Positions 47,547 through 55,514 are shown, counted from the first letter of the stretch. The stretch: 64,000 bases of DNA from an uncultured Bacteroidales bacterium (GCA_905234665.1 CAJOIV010000014.1:1-64000); one strand, 5' to 3'. Translations and numbers: made by a program. The notes: generated by a model from the letters alone, not told the origin.

Positions 47547-49881
47547 AATTCCCCTTTAGGTAGGGACCGGTGACGGAGGCTGGGGCTTCGGACATGGCTT
47601 TGGGGGTTCCGGCGAAGATGATGTCGCCGCCCATGGCGCCGCCGCCGGGACCCAGCTCGATGAGCCAGTCGCAGGCCTTCAGCATCTCGATGTTGTGCTC
47701 GATGAGGAAGATGCTGTTGCCCGCCTCCACCATGGCGTCGAAGAGGCCCAGAATGCGCTGGATGTCGCCCGCATGGAGGCCGTCGGAGGGCTCGTCGATG
47801 ATGAAGACCTTGCCCTCTTCGCGCAGGTAGGATGCCAGCTTGAGGCGCTGCAGCTCGCCGCCGGAGAGGGTGGAGAGCGACTGGTTGAGGTGGAGGTAGC
47901 CGAGGCCGACCTTCCTGAGCGGCTCCAGCTTCTCGGCAATGACGCTTCCGGCGAAGAGCTCGGAGGCCTTGTTGGCGGTGAGGTCCATCACCTCGGCGAT
48001 ATTCATCCCCTGAACCTTGTAGGCGAGTACCTCCGGCGAATAGCGCAGTCCGCCGCAGGCCTCGCAGGTGGTCTCGATGGCGTCCATGAAGGCCATGTCG
48101 TTGACGATGACCCCCTTGCCCTGGCAGACGGGACAGCCGCCCTTGCCGTTGAAGGAGAAGAGGTCGGCCTTGGTCTTGTTGGTCTTGGCAAAGAGTTTGC
48201 GGATGTCGTCGGCGACGTCGAGGTAGGTGGCGGGGGTGCTGCGCAGGCTGATGCCGATGTTCTTCTGGCTGATATAGACTATCTCCCGTCGCCTTCCGTC
48301 CCCGTGCATCTCTGCGGCGCTCCCGTGCATTTCTGCGGCGTTTTCGCCGCAGCCAACGCCACCGCGCGGCCAGGCACCGCGGAAGCACTCCATCAGCGAG
48401 CTCTTGCCCGAGCCCGCCACGCCGGCGATGCCGCACATCACGCCCAACGGCAGCCGGACGGTGAGGCTTTTGAGGTTGTGGAGGTTGGCGTTCTCAAGGA
48501 GGAAAAACTCCCTGGGCGTGCGGACCTTCTCCTTGATCTTGCCCGACTCGCGGAGCATGGTGCCGGTGAGCGTTTGGCTGTGCAGCAACTCGTCGTAGGT
48601 GCCCTCGAAGACCACCTCGCCGCCGTTCATGCCCGCGCCGGGGCCCATGTCGATGATGTGGTCGGCAATCTTGATGATCTCCTTGTGGTGCTCGACGAGG
48701 ATGACGGTGTTGCCGTGGTTCTTGAGTTTCTGCACCGATTTCTGCATCAGCAGGATGTCGTGGTTGTGGAGCCCCACGCTGGGCTCGTCGAGGATGTACA
48801 TGACATCCGAGAGGGGTGAGTTGATGTATTTGGCTATTTTGCAGCGTTGTGCCTCGCCGCCCGAGAGGGTGCCGATGGCGCGGTCGAGGGTGAGGTAGCC
48901 GAGGCCTATCTCCTCCAGCGCCGCCAGCCTTTCAATCGTAGCGTGACGGATGTCCTCGGCCAAGGGGTTGTCGATTTTCTCTATCCACCGGCGGCAGTCG
49001 CTGATGCTCATGGCCGTCACCTCGGCGATATTAAGTCCGCCAATCTTGCAGGAGCGTATCTTCTCGTTGAGGCGCGTGCCGCCGCAGTCGGGACAGGTGC
49101 CCATGGTGAGCATGGGGTTGAGCACGGAGGCGTGCAGCAGTCCCTCCTCCGAGTTGATGATGCTGCGGTACATGCGGGGGATGAGGCCTTCGTATTTGGC
49201 CGTCTTGGGCCAGTTGGCGGGCGGGTTCTTCAGCTTTATCTGCGGCGAGTTGAGGAAGAGGTCGAGTTCCTCGGGGCTGTAGTCCTTGATTTTCTTGTCG
49301 AGGTCGAAGAGGCCGCTGTGGGCGTAACGTATCCAGCGCCAGCCGCCCTTGCCGAAGGCGATATAGTGGATGGTGTCCTCGTCGTTGAGGCTTTTGTCGA
49401 AATCCACCAGCTTGTGGATGTCCAGCTCGCGTATCTCGCCCAGGCCGCCGCAGCGCGGACAGGAGCCGGAGGGGTGGTTGAAGGAGAAGGCGTCGCTATA
49501 GCCCACAAAGGGCTTCCCGATGCGCGAGAAGAGCAGGCGCAGCAGGGCGTAGATGTCGGTGTAGGTGCCCACGGTGGAGCGCGAGTTGGCAGCGGGCTTG
49601 CGCTGCTCTATGACAATGGCGATGGGCAGGTTCTCAATCTCGCCCACATGAGGTCGCCCGTACTTGGGCAGGTACTGCTGCGTGAAGGAGGGGAAGGTGT
49701 CGTTGAGCTCGCGGCGCGACTTGGCGGCGATGGTGTCAAGCACCAGCGACGACTTGCCCGACCCCGACACGCCCGTCACCACGGTAATCTTTCCCTTGGG
49801 AATGCGGACGTCGACATGCTTGAGGTTGTTCTCCGTCGCGTCGCGCACGATGATATAACTGTTGTCGTGGGTGTGTTCCAT
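47545..49881 (-). CDS. UvrA2-like excinuclease ABC subunit A paralogue
   Basis: 778 residues from ATG 49881 (MEHTHDNSYIIVRDATENNL). It has two ABC ATPase modules: Walker A GVSGSGKSS (37-45) and GVAGSGKSS (near 489), ABC signatures TLSGGEAQRCKIAK and TLSGGELQRLKLAS, and zinc modules with CPRCGG, CPDCGG, CPVCQG and CEACGG. It is shorter than canonical UvrA (about 940), consistent with UvrA2-type proteins that lack the UvrB-binding domain and are often linked to drug or DNA-adduct tolerance. Residues of about 510-527 (ENAAEMHGSAAEMHGDG) are a repeat insertion shared with the upstream gene. It begins 2 nt after the RAYT stop, so the two are co-transcribed. Confidence 0.9.
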   Translation of the reverse strand: MEHTHDNSYIIVRDATENNLKHVDVRIPKGKITVVTGVSGSGKSSLVLDTIAAKSRRELNDTFPSFTQQYLPKYGRPHVGEIENLPIAIVIEQRKPAANSRSTVGTYTDIYALLRLLFSRIGKPFVGYSDAFSFNHPSGSCPRCGGLGEIRELDIHKLVDFDKSLNDEDTIHYIAFGKGGWRWIRYAHSGLFDLDKKIKDYSPEELDLFLNSPQIKLKNPPANWPKTAKYEGLIPRMYRSIINSEEGLLHASVLNPMLTMGTCPDCGGTRLNEKIRSCKIGGLNIAEVTAMSISDCRRWIEKIDNPLAEDIRHATIERLAALEEIGLGYLTLDRAIGTLSGGEAQRCKIAKYINSPLSDVMYILDEPSVGLHNHDILLMQKSVQKLKNHGNTVILVEHHKEIIKIADHIIDMGPGAGMNGGEVVFEGTYDELLHSQTLTGTMLRESGKIKEKVRTPREFFLLENANLHNLKSLTVRLPLGVMCGIAGVAGSGKSSLMECFRGAWPRGGVGCGENAAEMHGSAAEMHGDGRRREIVYISQKNIGISLRSTPATYLDVADDIRKLFAKTNKTKADLFSFNGKGGCPVCQGKGVIVNDMAFMDAIETTCEACGGLRYSPEVLAYKVQGMNIAEVMDLTANKASELFAGSVIAEKLEPLRKVGLGYLHLNQSLSTLSGGELQRLKLASYLREEGKVFIIDEPSDGLHAGDIQRILGLFDAMVEAGNSIFLIEHNIEMLKACDWLIELGPGGGAMGGDIIFAGTPKAMSEAPASVTGPYLKGN
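48300..48352 (-). repeat. 33-nt repeat unit inside the uvrA-like gene
   Basis: One full and one partial unit of CCCGTGCATTTCTGCGGCG plus TTTTCGCCGC. The unit contains the hairpin GCGGCG-TTTT-CGCCGC and encodes GENAAEMHGS on the minus strand. It is nearly identical to units in the neighbouring RAYT gene. Confidence 0.85.
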
Positions 49882-49883
49882 GG

Positions 49884-51161
49884 TTAAGTGTTGATGATAC
49901 GGTTTGCCATCTCGTTGAGGGCCACGAAGCGGTAGCGCTGCGAGGTTACGGGGATGGGGGTGTAGGCGAGGTGACGAGCCTCGGCCTTGTGGCGCAGCGT
50001 TGCTTCGACGGCGGACTGGATGGCGGGGTCGAGGAAGGCCTGATCTGTGGGTTCCAACAGCAGCAGCTGTCCTTTGGCACATGCCTCGAAATAGACGCCC
50101 CCCGGCTTGTAGTAGTGTTCGTGCGGCGACCCCTCCTTGGGGAAGCCGTCGTTGAGCAGCACCACCAGCGGAAAGCCCTGCTCGCGCAGCGTGCGGGCGA
50201 CGAGCTTCTCACCCTCGCTGATAGCCGCCGTGTAAGTGACCGTCCCGTTGTGTGCCGCTGCCAGCGTCGCCAGCAAGCACTTCTGCACCTCCTGGGGGGT
50301 GGCGATCCGCGACATCTCCACCATCTGGCGGTCGGGCCAGTCGAGGAGGAAATGGTTGCCCAGCGAGGTGAACTGCAGGGCGGCGACCTCCGTGTGGCGG
50401 TGCAGCTTGAAGAGGTCGGGGTTGTGGGTTTTGAGCCATAGGCGGCGAGGGTTGTCCTTCACATAGTCGATCATCCGCCTCAGCTGGCCGGGGGCGTGGA
50501 GGATGCGCTCGTGGTAATGGGCGGGGTCCTGCTGCCAGATGCTGCCCCTGCTCGCAAAAATGCGCGCAAAATTTTTGCCCATCTGCGCGATCATATCATG
50601 AAACTGGTTGTCAACCTGAAAAAAGTTTTCCACGGCGTTTTCCCCGCTGTTCGCGTGCATTTCGGCGGCGTTTTCGCCGCCGCTCCCGTGCATCTCGGTG
50701 GCGTTTTTCCCCCTGTTTCCGTGCATTTCGGCGGCGTTCTCGCCGCCGCTGCCGCCTCTGGTTGCCCATCCGCCGCCGCCCACAAACATCTCCTTGTAGA
50801 CCTTCGTGCAGCCGCTCTTGAAGCCCCGCACCACCGCCCCGATGCTCTGCGGCAGCGGCTCCAGCACCTGGATGACCAAATGCACATGGTCGGGCATCAC
50901 CTTCTGCGCCAGCATCTTCAGTGCAACCCCCCTCGCGGCATAGAACTCCGCCAGCCCGTCTATCATCTGATACACGCGGCGGCCGAAGGCGTTGAGCATC
51001 ACGAAAGCCGTCTCTGCGCTCTCGCCCTCCAGCGTCCCGAAGAGCGGATAGCGCCCCTCTACCGGCAGGGTGAAATGATAGATGGCACGCCCCCGGTAGT
51101 CCCAACCGTTCTCACGGTGGTGCCGCAAAGGGTCAACGGGATGTCGTTTCTCTTGTGCCAT
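49884..51161 (-). CDS. RAYT-type HUH transposase (IS200-like Y1 domain)
   Basis: 425 residues. The first 240 or so form a Y1_Tnp/REP-associated tyrosine transposase domain: AIYHFTLPVEGRYPLFG, the HUH metal motif in KVMPDHVHLVIQV, then WQQDPAHYHERILHA and the catalytic-Tyr helix RMIDYVKDNPRRLWLKTHNP. A run of 11-residue repeats (ENAAEMHGN, KNATEMHGS, ENAAEMHAN; about 136-175) is inserted between the HUH and Tyr motifs. The C-terminal 180 residues (EVAALQFTSLGNHFLLDWP ... VVLLNDGFPKEG) are an extension of unknown function. No IS ends are seen, as expected for a domesticated RAYT. It is followed 2 nt later by the uvrA-like gene. Confidence 0.85.
   Translation of the reverse strand: MAQEKRHPVDPLRHHRENGWDYRGRAIYHFTLPVEGRYPLFGTLEGESAETAFVMLNAFGRRVYQMIDGLAEFYAARGVALKMLAQKVMPDHVHLVIQVLEPLPQSIGAVVRGFKSGCTKVYKEMFVGGGGWATRGGSGGENAAEMHGNRGKNATEMHGSGGENAAEMHANSGENAVENFFQVDNQFHDMIAQMGKNFARIFASRGSIWQQDPAHYHERILHAPGQLRRMIDYVKDNPRRLWLKTHNPDLFKLHRHTEVAALQFTSLGNHFLLDWPDRQMVEMSRIATPQEVQKCLLATLAAAHNGTVTYTAAISEGEKLVARTLREQGFPLVVLLNDGFPKEGSPHEHYYKPGGVYFEACAKGQLLLLEPTDQAFLDPAIQSAVEATLRHKAEARHLAYTPIPVTSQRYRFVALNEMANRIINT
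50634..50756 (-). repeat. 33-nt hairpin tandem repeat inside the RAYT gene
   Basis: About three and a half units with period 33 nt, each containing GTGCATTTCGGCGGCG and, in two units, the palindrome GGCGGCG-TTTT-CGCCGCC. They are translated as an 11-residue repeat. Confidence 0.85.
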
Positions 51162-51218
51162 ATCTTTACGTATGTCCTGTCAATAGTTTCGTGCGTTTTT
51201 TTCCTGACGTTTTCAATC

Positions 51219-51297
51219 TGCAAAAATACACACTTTTTCCGACATACACAAAGAAGCAGGGAATATTATTTCTCCATTTTGCGGAAAATGTGTATTC
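51219..51297. repeat. 79-bp promoter-bearing repeat, copy 1
   Basis: Nearly identical to 60199-60277. The ends are inverted: AATACACACTTTTTCCG near the left and CGGAAAATGTGTATT at the right. It carries the RAYT promoter on the minus strand. Confidence 0.8.
51221..51251 (-). promoter_or_regulatory. Promoter of the RAYT-uvrA operon
   Basis: Minus strand: TTG (51251-51249), 20-nt spacer, TATTTTTG (51228-51221), followed by a leader of about 50 nt to the RAYT start. Confidence 0.8.
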
Positions 51298-51303
51298 CAC
51301 TAT

Positions 51304-51340
51304 GCCATCGGGCTGTTTTGAAGAGGAACGGCCCGATGGC
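51304..51340. terminator. Hairpin between divergent genes
   Basis: GCCATCGGGC (51304-51313) and GCCCGATGGC (51331-51340) form a perfect 10-bp stem followed by TTTGCG. No gene ends here. It could terminate a small transcript or belong to the neighbouring repeat. The rest of the 51162-51489 gap holds only the promoters. Confidence 0.45.
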
Positions 51341-51433
51341 TTTGCGTTAAAGTGTGTTAAAGTCCGCAAGGTGGTTTCTTGCGGTTACGATATTGCTTAC
51401 CCCAAGGTTAGTGGCTTACGCACGGGTACCCTC

Positions 51434-51464
51434 TTGCGGGGTTTCGGAAACCGTTGTACTTTTG
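51434..51464 (+). promoter_or_regulatory. Promoter of the SnoaL-like lipoprotein gene
   Basis: TTG (51434-51436), 20-nt spacer, TACTTTTG (51457-51464); start codon 26 nt downstream. Confidence 0.8.
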
Positions 51465-51489
51465 CAGCCGAATTCAAAACAGAAAAACA

Positions 51490-52359
51490 ATGAAACGTAC
51501 AATTCTCATGATGGCCGCAGTCGCCATCCTCGCCACAGGCTGCAAAAACAACAGTAACAACCAAAACGATACCGCAATGAACAACATCAGCAACAAGGAG
51601 AAGGCTGTAGCCCTTCTGAAAGCCATAGAGACTGGCGACACCGTGGCCATCGGCTATGTGAACGCCCAGAACTACAAACAGCACAACCTCGGCGTCGAGG
51701 ACGGACTCGACGGCTTCGGCCGCGCCCTCGCAGGGCTGGCCAGTTATCCCGACGCCCCGAAAGTGAACACCGTGCGTGCCTTCGAGGATGGTGCCTTCGT
51801 GGTCTGCCAGACCGATTACAACTTCTTCGGTCCCAAGGCGGGCTTCGACATCTTCCGCTTCGAGGACGGCAAGATTGTGGAGCATTGGGACAACCTGATG
51901 CCCTATGATGGCAAGCCCAACCCCAGCGGCCACACGCCCTTCGACGGCGCCACCGAGTTCAACGACCTCGACAAGACCGAGGCCAACAAAACCCTAGTCT
52001 GCAACTTTGTGCAGGACGTGCTGATGGGTCAGCATCCCGAGAAACTTACCAATTACTTCGACGGTAACAACTACATCCAGCACAACGTGTCGATTGCCGA
52101 CGGCCTCGACGGTCTTGGAACCGCCCTCGCCGCCATGGCCGAGCAGGGCATCAAGATGGAGTACTTCACCATCCACAAGATTCTCGGCTGCGGCAACTTC
52201 GTGCTGGCCGTCAGTGAAGGTGCCTTCGCCGGACAGCCCACCTCGTACTACGACCTTTTCCGCGTGGAAAACGGCAAGATTGCTGAGCACTGGGATGTGA
52301 TGGAGACCATCGCCCCCGAGAGTGAGTGGAAGCATCAGAATGGCAAGTTTAACTTCTAA
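51490..52359 (+). CDS. Lipoprotein with two SnoaL-like (NTF2-fold) domains
   Basis: 289 residues from ATG 51490, just downstream of its promoter. The lipoprotein signal peptide is MKRTILMMAAVAILATGC. Two homologous halves follow (about 35-150 and 165-285), each with YIQHN/YKQHN, DGLDGFG/DGLDGLG and DIFRFEDGKIVEHWD / DLFRVENGKIAEHWD. These are hallmarks of SnoaL-like cyclase-fold proteins. No substrate can be inferred. The tandem arrangement suggests an internal duplication giving a pseudo-dimer. It is anchored in the outer or inner membrane facing the periplasm. Confidence 0.85.
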   Translation: MKRTILMMAAVAILATGCKNNSNNQNDTAMNNISNKEKAVALLKAIETGDTVAIGYVNAQNYKQHNLGVEDGLDGFGRALAGLASYPDAPKVNTVRAFEDGAFVVCQTDYNFFGPKAGFDIFRFEDGKIVEHWDNLMPYDGKPNPSGHTPFDGATEFNDLDKTEANKTLVCNFVQDVLMGQHPEKLTNYFDGNNYIQHNVSIADGLDGLGTALAAMAEQGIKMEYFTIHKILGCGNFVLAVSEGAFAGQPTSYYDLFRVENGKIAEHWDVMETIAPESEWKHQNGKFNF

Positions 52360-52386
52360 ACTTTCTTCAACTTTATAATGCAACAC

Positions 52387-52440
52387 GGGCGGGCTTCAGC
52401 AAAAAAAGTCCGCCCATTTGCGAAAAAAGTCGTACCTTTG
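52387..52440 (+). promoter_or_regulatory. Inverted repeat and -7 element before hxlR-like gene
   Basis: GGGCGGGCTT ... AAGTCCGCCC inverted repeat (about 52387-52415) followed by TACCTTTG at 52433-52440. No good TTG lies at the right distance. The inverted repeat could be an operator for the HxlR protein or the terminator of the preceding gene. Confidence 0.5.
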
Positions 52441-52462
52441 CATTTGAAAAAAGGATTGCCTT

Positions 52463-52837
52463 ATGACCAAAGACTTCATCCAAGACCCCTTCTTCCCAGA
52501 GTGTCCCATCCGCAACGTGCTGGCACGCATCAGCGGCAAGTGGACGCTGGCGGTGCTCTACACGCTGGGCGGCAGCGACACCCCCATGCGTTTCCGCGAC
52601 ATTGAGCAACGTAACCCCGACTGCTCGCAGAAAATGCTCACGCAGACACTGCGCGGCCTGGAGGCCGACGGTCTGGTGCACCGCAACGTCTATGCCGAGA
52701 TGCCGCCCCGCGTTGAGTACTCTCTCACCGACCGCGGACAATCCTTTCTCCCTGTCCTGCGCCAGCTCCTCGACTGGGCCTACAACAACCTCCACGACAT
52801 CATCTCCGATCGTGAGAAATACCATGAACAGAATTGA
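52463..52837 (+). CDS. HxlR family winged-helix transcriptional regulator
   Basis: 124 residues. FFPECPIRNVLARISGKWT is the typical start with its conserved Cys, followed by the winged helix (RFRDIEQRNPDCSQKMLTQT, LRGLEADGLVHRNVY, PPRVEYSLTDRGQSF). HxlR proteins sense electrophiles, redox state or small molecules, often through this Cys, and usually control neighbouring genes. Its 3' end overlaps the macrodomain gene by 14 nt, so it likely autoregulates the whole operon up to 54821. Confidence 0.93.
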   Translation: MTKDFIQDPFFPECPIRNVLARISGKWTLAVLYTLGGSDTPMRFRDIEQRNPDCSQKMLTQTLRGLEADGLVHRNVYAEMPPRVEYSLTDRGQSFLPVLRQLLDWAYNNLHDIISDREKYHEQN

Positions 52838-53570
52838 GAATATTGACTTCTGCATCCGTTATCTGCTGGAGCAGAATCGTGTAGAGGCAGGGATGCCTGA
52901 CACGCTGAAGGAGAAACAACGGTTGCTGCGGGCTCTGATGAATATCTGGGAGCCGCAGTTGCTGAGCGAGGAGTTCCTGAAAGCGCAAGATGCGGAATTG
53001 CAAGCACTGCTTGCCGACAAGGGAGTTGTGGAAGTGGACGGTGAATTATGGCAAGGAGATATCACAAGGATGAAGGTCGACGCCATCGTTAATGCCGCCA
53101 ACAGCCGCGGGCTCGGGTGCTGGCATCCGCTGCACGCCTGCATCGACAATGCAATCCACTCGGCGGCGGGGTTGCAGCTGCGACAGGAATGCAACGACAT
53201 CCTGCGCGGTGGCGAGATAAGCACAGGTGACGCCATCGTTACGAAAGGGTACAATCTGCCCGCGAAGTACGTCATCCACACCGTGGGACCAATCATCGCG
53301 ACGGGCATCCCGACCCTGGAGCAGGAGCGCCAGCTGGCCGACTGCTACCGCAACTGTCTGCGGCTGGCCGTAGAGAATGGCTGCCGCAGCATCGCCTTCT
53401 GCTGCATCTCCACAGGCGAGTTCCGCTTCCCCAACCGCCGCGCCGCCGAAATAGCCGTGGAGACCGTCCACTCATCACTCATCACAAATCACTCATCACT
53501 AAAGGTTGTTTTCAACGTTTTCAAAGACATCGACTATGACATCTACAGCCAGCTACTCGGAGAGGATTGA
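52824..53570 (+). CDS. Zinc-type macrodomain protein-ADP-ribose hydrolase
   Basis: 248 residues from ATG 52824. An N-terminal helical region (about 20-70, KEKQRLLRALMNIWEPQLLS) precedes a macrodomain: LWQGDITRMKVDAIVNAANS, GCWHPLHACIDNAIH, TGDAIVTKGYNLPAKYVIHT, AFCCISTGEFRFPNRRAAEI and VFNVFKDIDYDIY. The GCxxPxHxCIDNAIH loop and the N-terminal extension match the zinc-dependent macrodomains encoded beside class-M sirtuins, which remove ADP-ribose from target proteins. A short CTCATCA repeat near the 3' end encodes HSSLITNHSSL in a surface loop. The gene overlaps its neighbours at both ends. Confidence 0.93.
   Translation: MNRIENIDFCIRYLLEQNRVEAGMPDTLKEKQRLLRALMNIWEPQLLSEEFLKAQDAELQALLADKGVVEVDGELWQGDITRMKVDAIVNAANSRGLGCWHPLHACIDNAIHSAAGLQLRQECNDILRGGEISTGDAIVTKGYNLPAKYVIHTVGPIIATGIPTLEQERQLADCYRNCLRLAVENGCRSIAFCCISTGEFRFPNRRAAEIAVETVHSSLITNHSSLKVVFNVFKDIDYDIYSQLLGED
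53470..53503 (+). repeat. CTCATCA heptamer-like tract in the macrodomain gene
   Basis: Imperfect units of ACTCATC/ACAAATC encode HSSLITNHSSL between the last helix and the strand VVFNVFKD. Confidence 0.65.
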
Positions 53571-54372
53571 CCTCCTGCGCCAGGCCATCAGTGAAGCCGA
53601 CCACATCATCATAGGTGCGGGTAGCGGTCTCTCAACTGCCGCAGGGTTGGACTATTCCGGCGAGGACTTCCGCCGCGAGTTCACCCCGTGGATTGAACGC
53701 TACGGTATCACCGACCTCTACTCTTCCAGCTTCTACCCTTTCGAGACTCCTGAAGAGTACTGGGCCTGCTGGGCCAAGCACATCTGGTTCTGCCGTTACC
53801 GCACGGGGACACTGCCGCTCTACAGGCAGTTACAACGCCTCTTCCCCGAGACCTTTATCGTGACCACAAATGTCGACGCGCAGTTCGAGTTGGCAGGTTT
53901 TGCGAAAGATAATATCTTCGCCGCGCAGGGCGACTATGGCCGCTTCCAGCCCGCTAGTGGCGATCCCAAGATGACGTGGAGCAACCGCCGTTGGGTGGAA
54001 CAGGTGCTGCCGCTCATCGACGACTGTCGCATCCCCACCTATATGATTCCCTTTACCGACGACGGCCGCCCTGCAGCAATGAATCTGCGTGTGGACGACA
54101 CCTTCGTCGAAGATGAACACTGGCACCGGCAAGCCCAGCGCTACACCGACTTCGTGAAGGAGGCCTCGCAGGGCAACCTCCTGCTGCTGGAATTTGGCAT
54201 CGGCTACAACACCCCTGGCATCATCCGTCTTCCTTTCGAGCAGATGGCGCAGCGTTTTCCCCACACCACCCTCGTCCGCTTCAACCGCGACAATCCCGAG
54301 CCGTACAGCCAAGACCTCCCGCGCTTCCTCTCCTTCTCCGAAGATATCTCCGAAATACTCAACCAGCTATGA
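53536..54372 (+). CDS. Class-M sirtuin (SirTM), probable protein ADP-ribosyltransferase
   Basis: 278 residues from ATG 53536, overlapping the macrodomain gene by 35 nt. The Rossmann NAD motif is GAGSGLSTAAG (27-37), TTNVD is at 110-114, and Gln131 (AAQGDYG) stands where classical deacetylase sirtuins have the catalytic His. This combination marks SirTM enzymes, which ADP-ribosylate proteins rather than deacylate them. The later segment MNLRVDDTFVEDEHWH and LEFGIGYNTPGIIRLPF are also typical. The four zinc-ribbon cysteines are not present: the expected region (PASGDPKMTWSNRRW ... DDCRIPTYMIPFTDDG) has a single Cys. No GcvH-L or LplA2 gene, the known partners in Firmicutes, is nearby. Confidence 0.9.
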   Translation: MTSTASYSERIDLLRQAISEADHIIIGAGSGLSTAAGLDYSGEDFRREFTPWIERYGITDLYSSSFYPFETPEEYWACWAKHIWFCRYRTGTLPLYRQLQRLFPETFIVTTNVDAQFELAGFAKDNIFAAQGDYGRFQPASGDPKMTWSNRRWVEQVLPLIDDCRIPTYMIPFTDDGRPAAMNLRVDDTFVEDEHWHRQAQRYTDFVKEASQGNLLLLEFGIGYNTPGIIRLPFEQMAQRFPHTTLVRFNRDNPEPYSQDLPRFLSFSEDISEILNQL

Positions 54373-54821
54373 TACTGCAAGCAATAGGCTTCCTCCGCGA
54401 GTACCCCGAGGGCGTGCTGGCCACCATCGCCGACAATCGTCCGCAGACGCGTGTGTTCCAAGTGATGAAGGTCGAGGGCACCACCCTCTATTTTGCTACC
54501 GCGCCGCAGAAAGCCGTCTGGCAGCAACTGCAGGCGAACCCCGCCGTTGAATTCATTGTCTTGCACGACCGAGTCTCTGTCCGCTGTTCAGGAACGGCAC
54601 TCTTCGATGTCAACGACAACATAAAGCGTTGGATATACGAGCATAACCCCGTCCTCCCGAGCCTCTATTCCTCTTACGACACCCTCGTCTACTTCCGTCT
54701 TCCCATCGCCCACCTCGAATATTTCGACCTCCGCCCAACCCCGCCCGTCTCGCTTCACATCGACCTCGCCGCTGGCACTACCACCGAAGGCTTCCGTGGC
54801 GAGCGGTTCTCAACCCGCTGA
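54369..54821 (+). CDS. Pyridoxamine 5'-phosphate oxidase-like FMN-binding protein
   Basis: 150 residues. ATGA overlap with the sirtuin gene. FLREYPEGVLATIADNRPQT, RVFQVMKVEGTTLYFATAPQ, KAVWQQLQANPAVEFIV and RCSGTALFDVND follow the split-barrel FMN-binding fold. Members of this family reduce or oxidise flavin-dependent small substrates, and the true substrate here is unknown. The last residues (GFRGERFSTR) lie over a small AGCGG ... CCGCT hairpin that may contribute to termination. As the last gene of the HxlR-macrodomain-sirtuin operon it may supply or respond to a redox cofactor. Confidence 0.85.
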   Translation: MILQAIGFLREYPEGVLATIADNRPQTRVFQVMKVEGTTLYFATAPQKAVWQQLQANPAVEFIVLHDRVSVRCSGTALFDVNDNIKRWIYEHNPVLPSLYSSYDTLVYFRLPIAHLEYFDLRPTPPVSLHIDLAAGTTTEGFRGERFSTR

Positions 54822-54857
54822 AGAAAGCAACACGGAACGTCGTTCTCCTTCATTTGT

Positions 54858-55484
54858 TTATTTGGTCGCCATGACTGCCAACCAGTGGTGCTGGTCGTCG
54901 GAGTGGACGGTGATGTCGCGGAAGCCGGCGGCGGTGAGGAGGGCGCGGAGCTCGTCGGGGGTGTAGGTGTGCATGCCGTCGATGATTTTCTCCCACTTCT
55001 CGTTGTTGCCCGTGAGGCCGTCGTCCTCATTGACGATGAGGAAACGGCCGCCATCCTTCAGCGTGCGGCGCACGCCGGCGAAGCATTTCTCTATCTCCGG
55101 CCAGAAATAGACGGTCTCGAAGGCGGTGACGAGGTCGAAAGAGTTCTCCCCGAAGGGCAACTCCGCGGCGCTGCCCTCCTGTATCCGGCAGTAGCCGGCG
55201 GCTATTGCAGCGGCGTTCACCTTTTGGGACTTCTCCACCGAGACGGGGGAATGGTCGATGCCCTGTACCGTTCCTTTTGATGCCAGCGACAGCATCCGTG
55301 CCACATTGGCGCCGCCGCCGCATCCCACGTCGAGGACATCCCAATTATTGGCGATTTCCACAAAGGAGAGTCCCCATTCTGCCATACGGGCGTGGGAGCC
55401 TCCATTCATACCATTCACCATCATGCGTCCGAAGAAACCCTCCGGCTTGCGGGTGTTGTTGAAAATCTTGCTTAGTAGACTCAT
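54858..55484 (-). CDS. Class I SAM-dependent methyltransferase
   Basis: 208 residues from ATG 55484 (MSLLSKIFNNTRKPEGFFGR). The SAM-binding motif is VLDVGCGGGANVARML, with acidic and later motifs VQGIDHSPVSVEKSQKV, GSAAELPFGENSFDLV and LKDGGRFLIVNED. It resembles small-molecule or quinone methyltransferases of type 11; the substrate is unknown. The start lies downstream of a clear promoter, which excludes an upstream in-frame start. Convergent with the PNPOx gene. Confidence 0.88.
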   Translation of the reverse strand: MSLLSKIFNNTRKPEGFFGRMMVNGMNGGSHARMAEWGLSFVEIANNWDVLDVGCGGGANVARMLSLASKGTVQGIDHSPVSVEKSQKVNAAAIAAGYCRIQEGSAAELPFGENSFDLVTAFETVYFWPEIEKCFAGVRRTLKDGGRFLIVNEDDGLTGNNEKWEKIIDGMHTYTPDELRALLTAAGFRDITVHSDDQHHWLAVMATK

Positions 55485-55514
55485 TGTGTAATTCTTTTTA
55501 TGACAATTGCTTGT

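Noticed and set aside
49882-50082. 67-codon N-terminal extension of the uvrA-like gene
   Set aside because: It overlaps the end of the RAYT gene, is Arg/Pro-rich out-of-frame sequence, and MEHTHDNSYIIVRD is the normal UvrA start.
50634-50756. 33-nt periodic repeat as a CRISPR array
   Set aside because: Units are contiguous without spacers and are translated as an 11-residue repeat inside a conserved gene.
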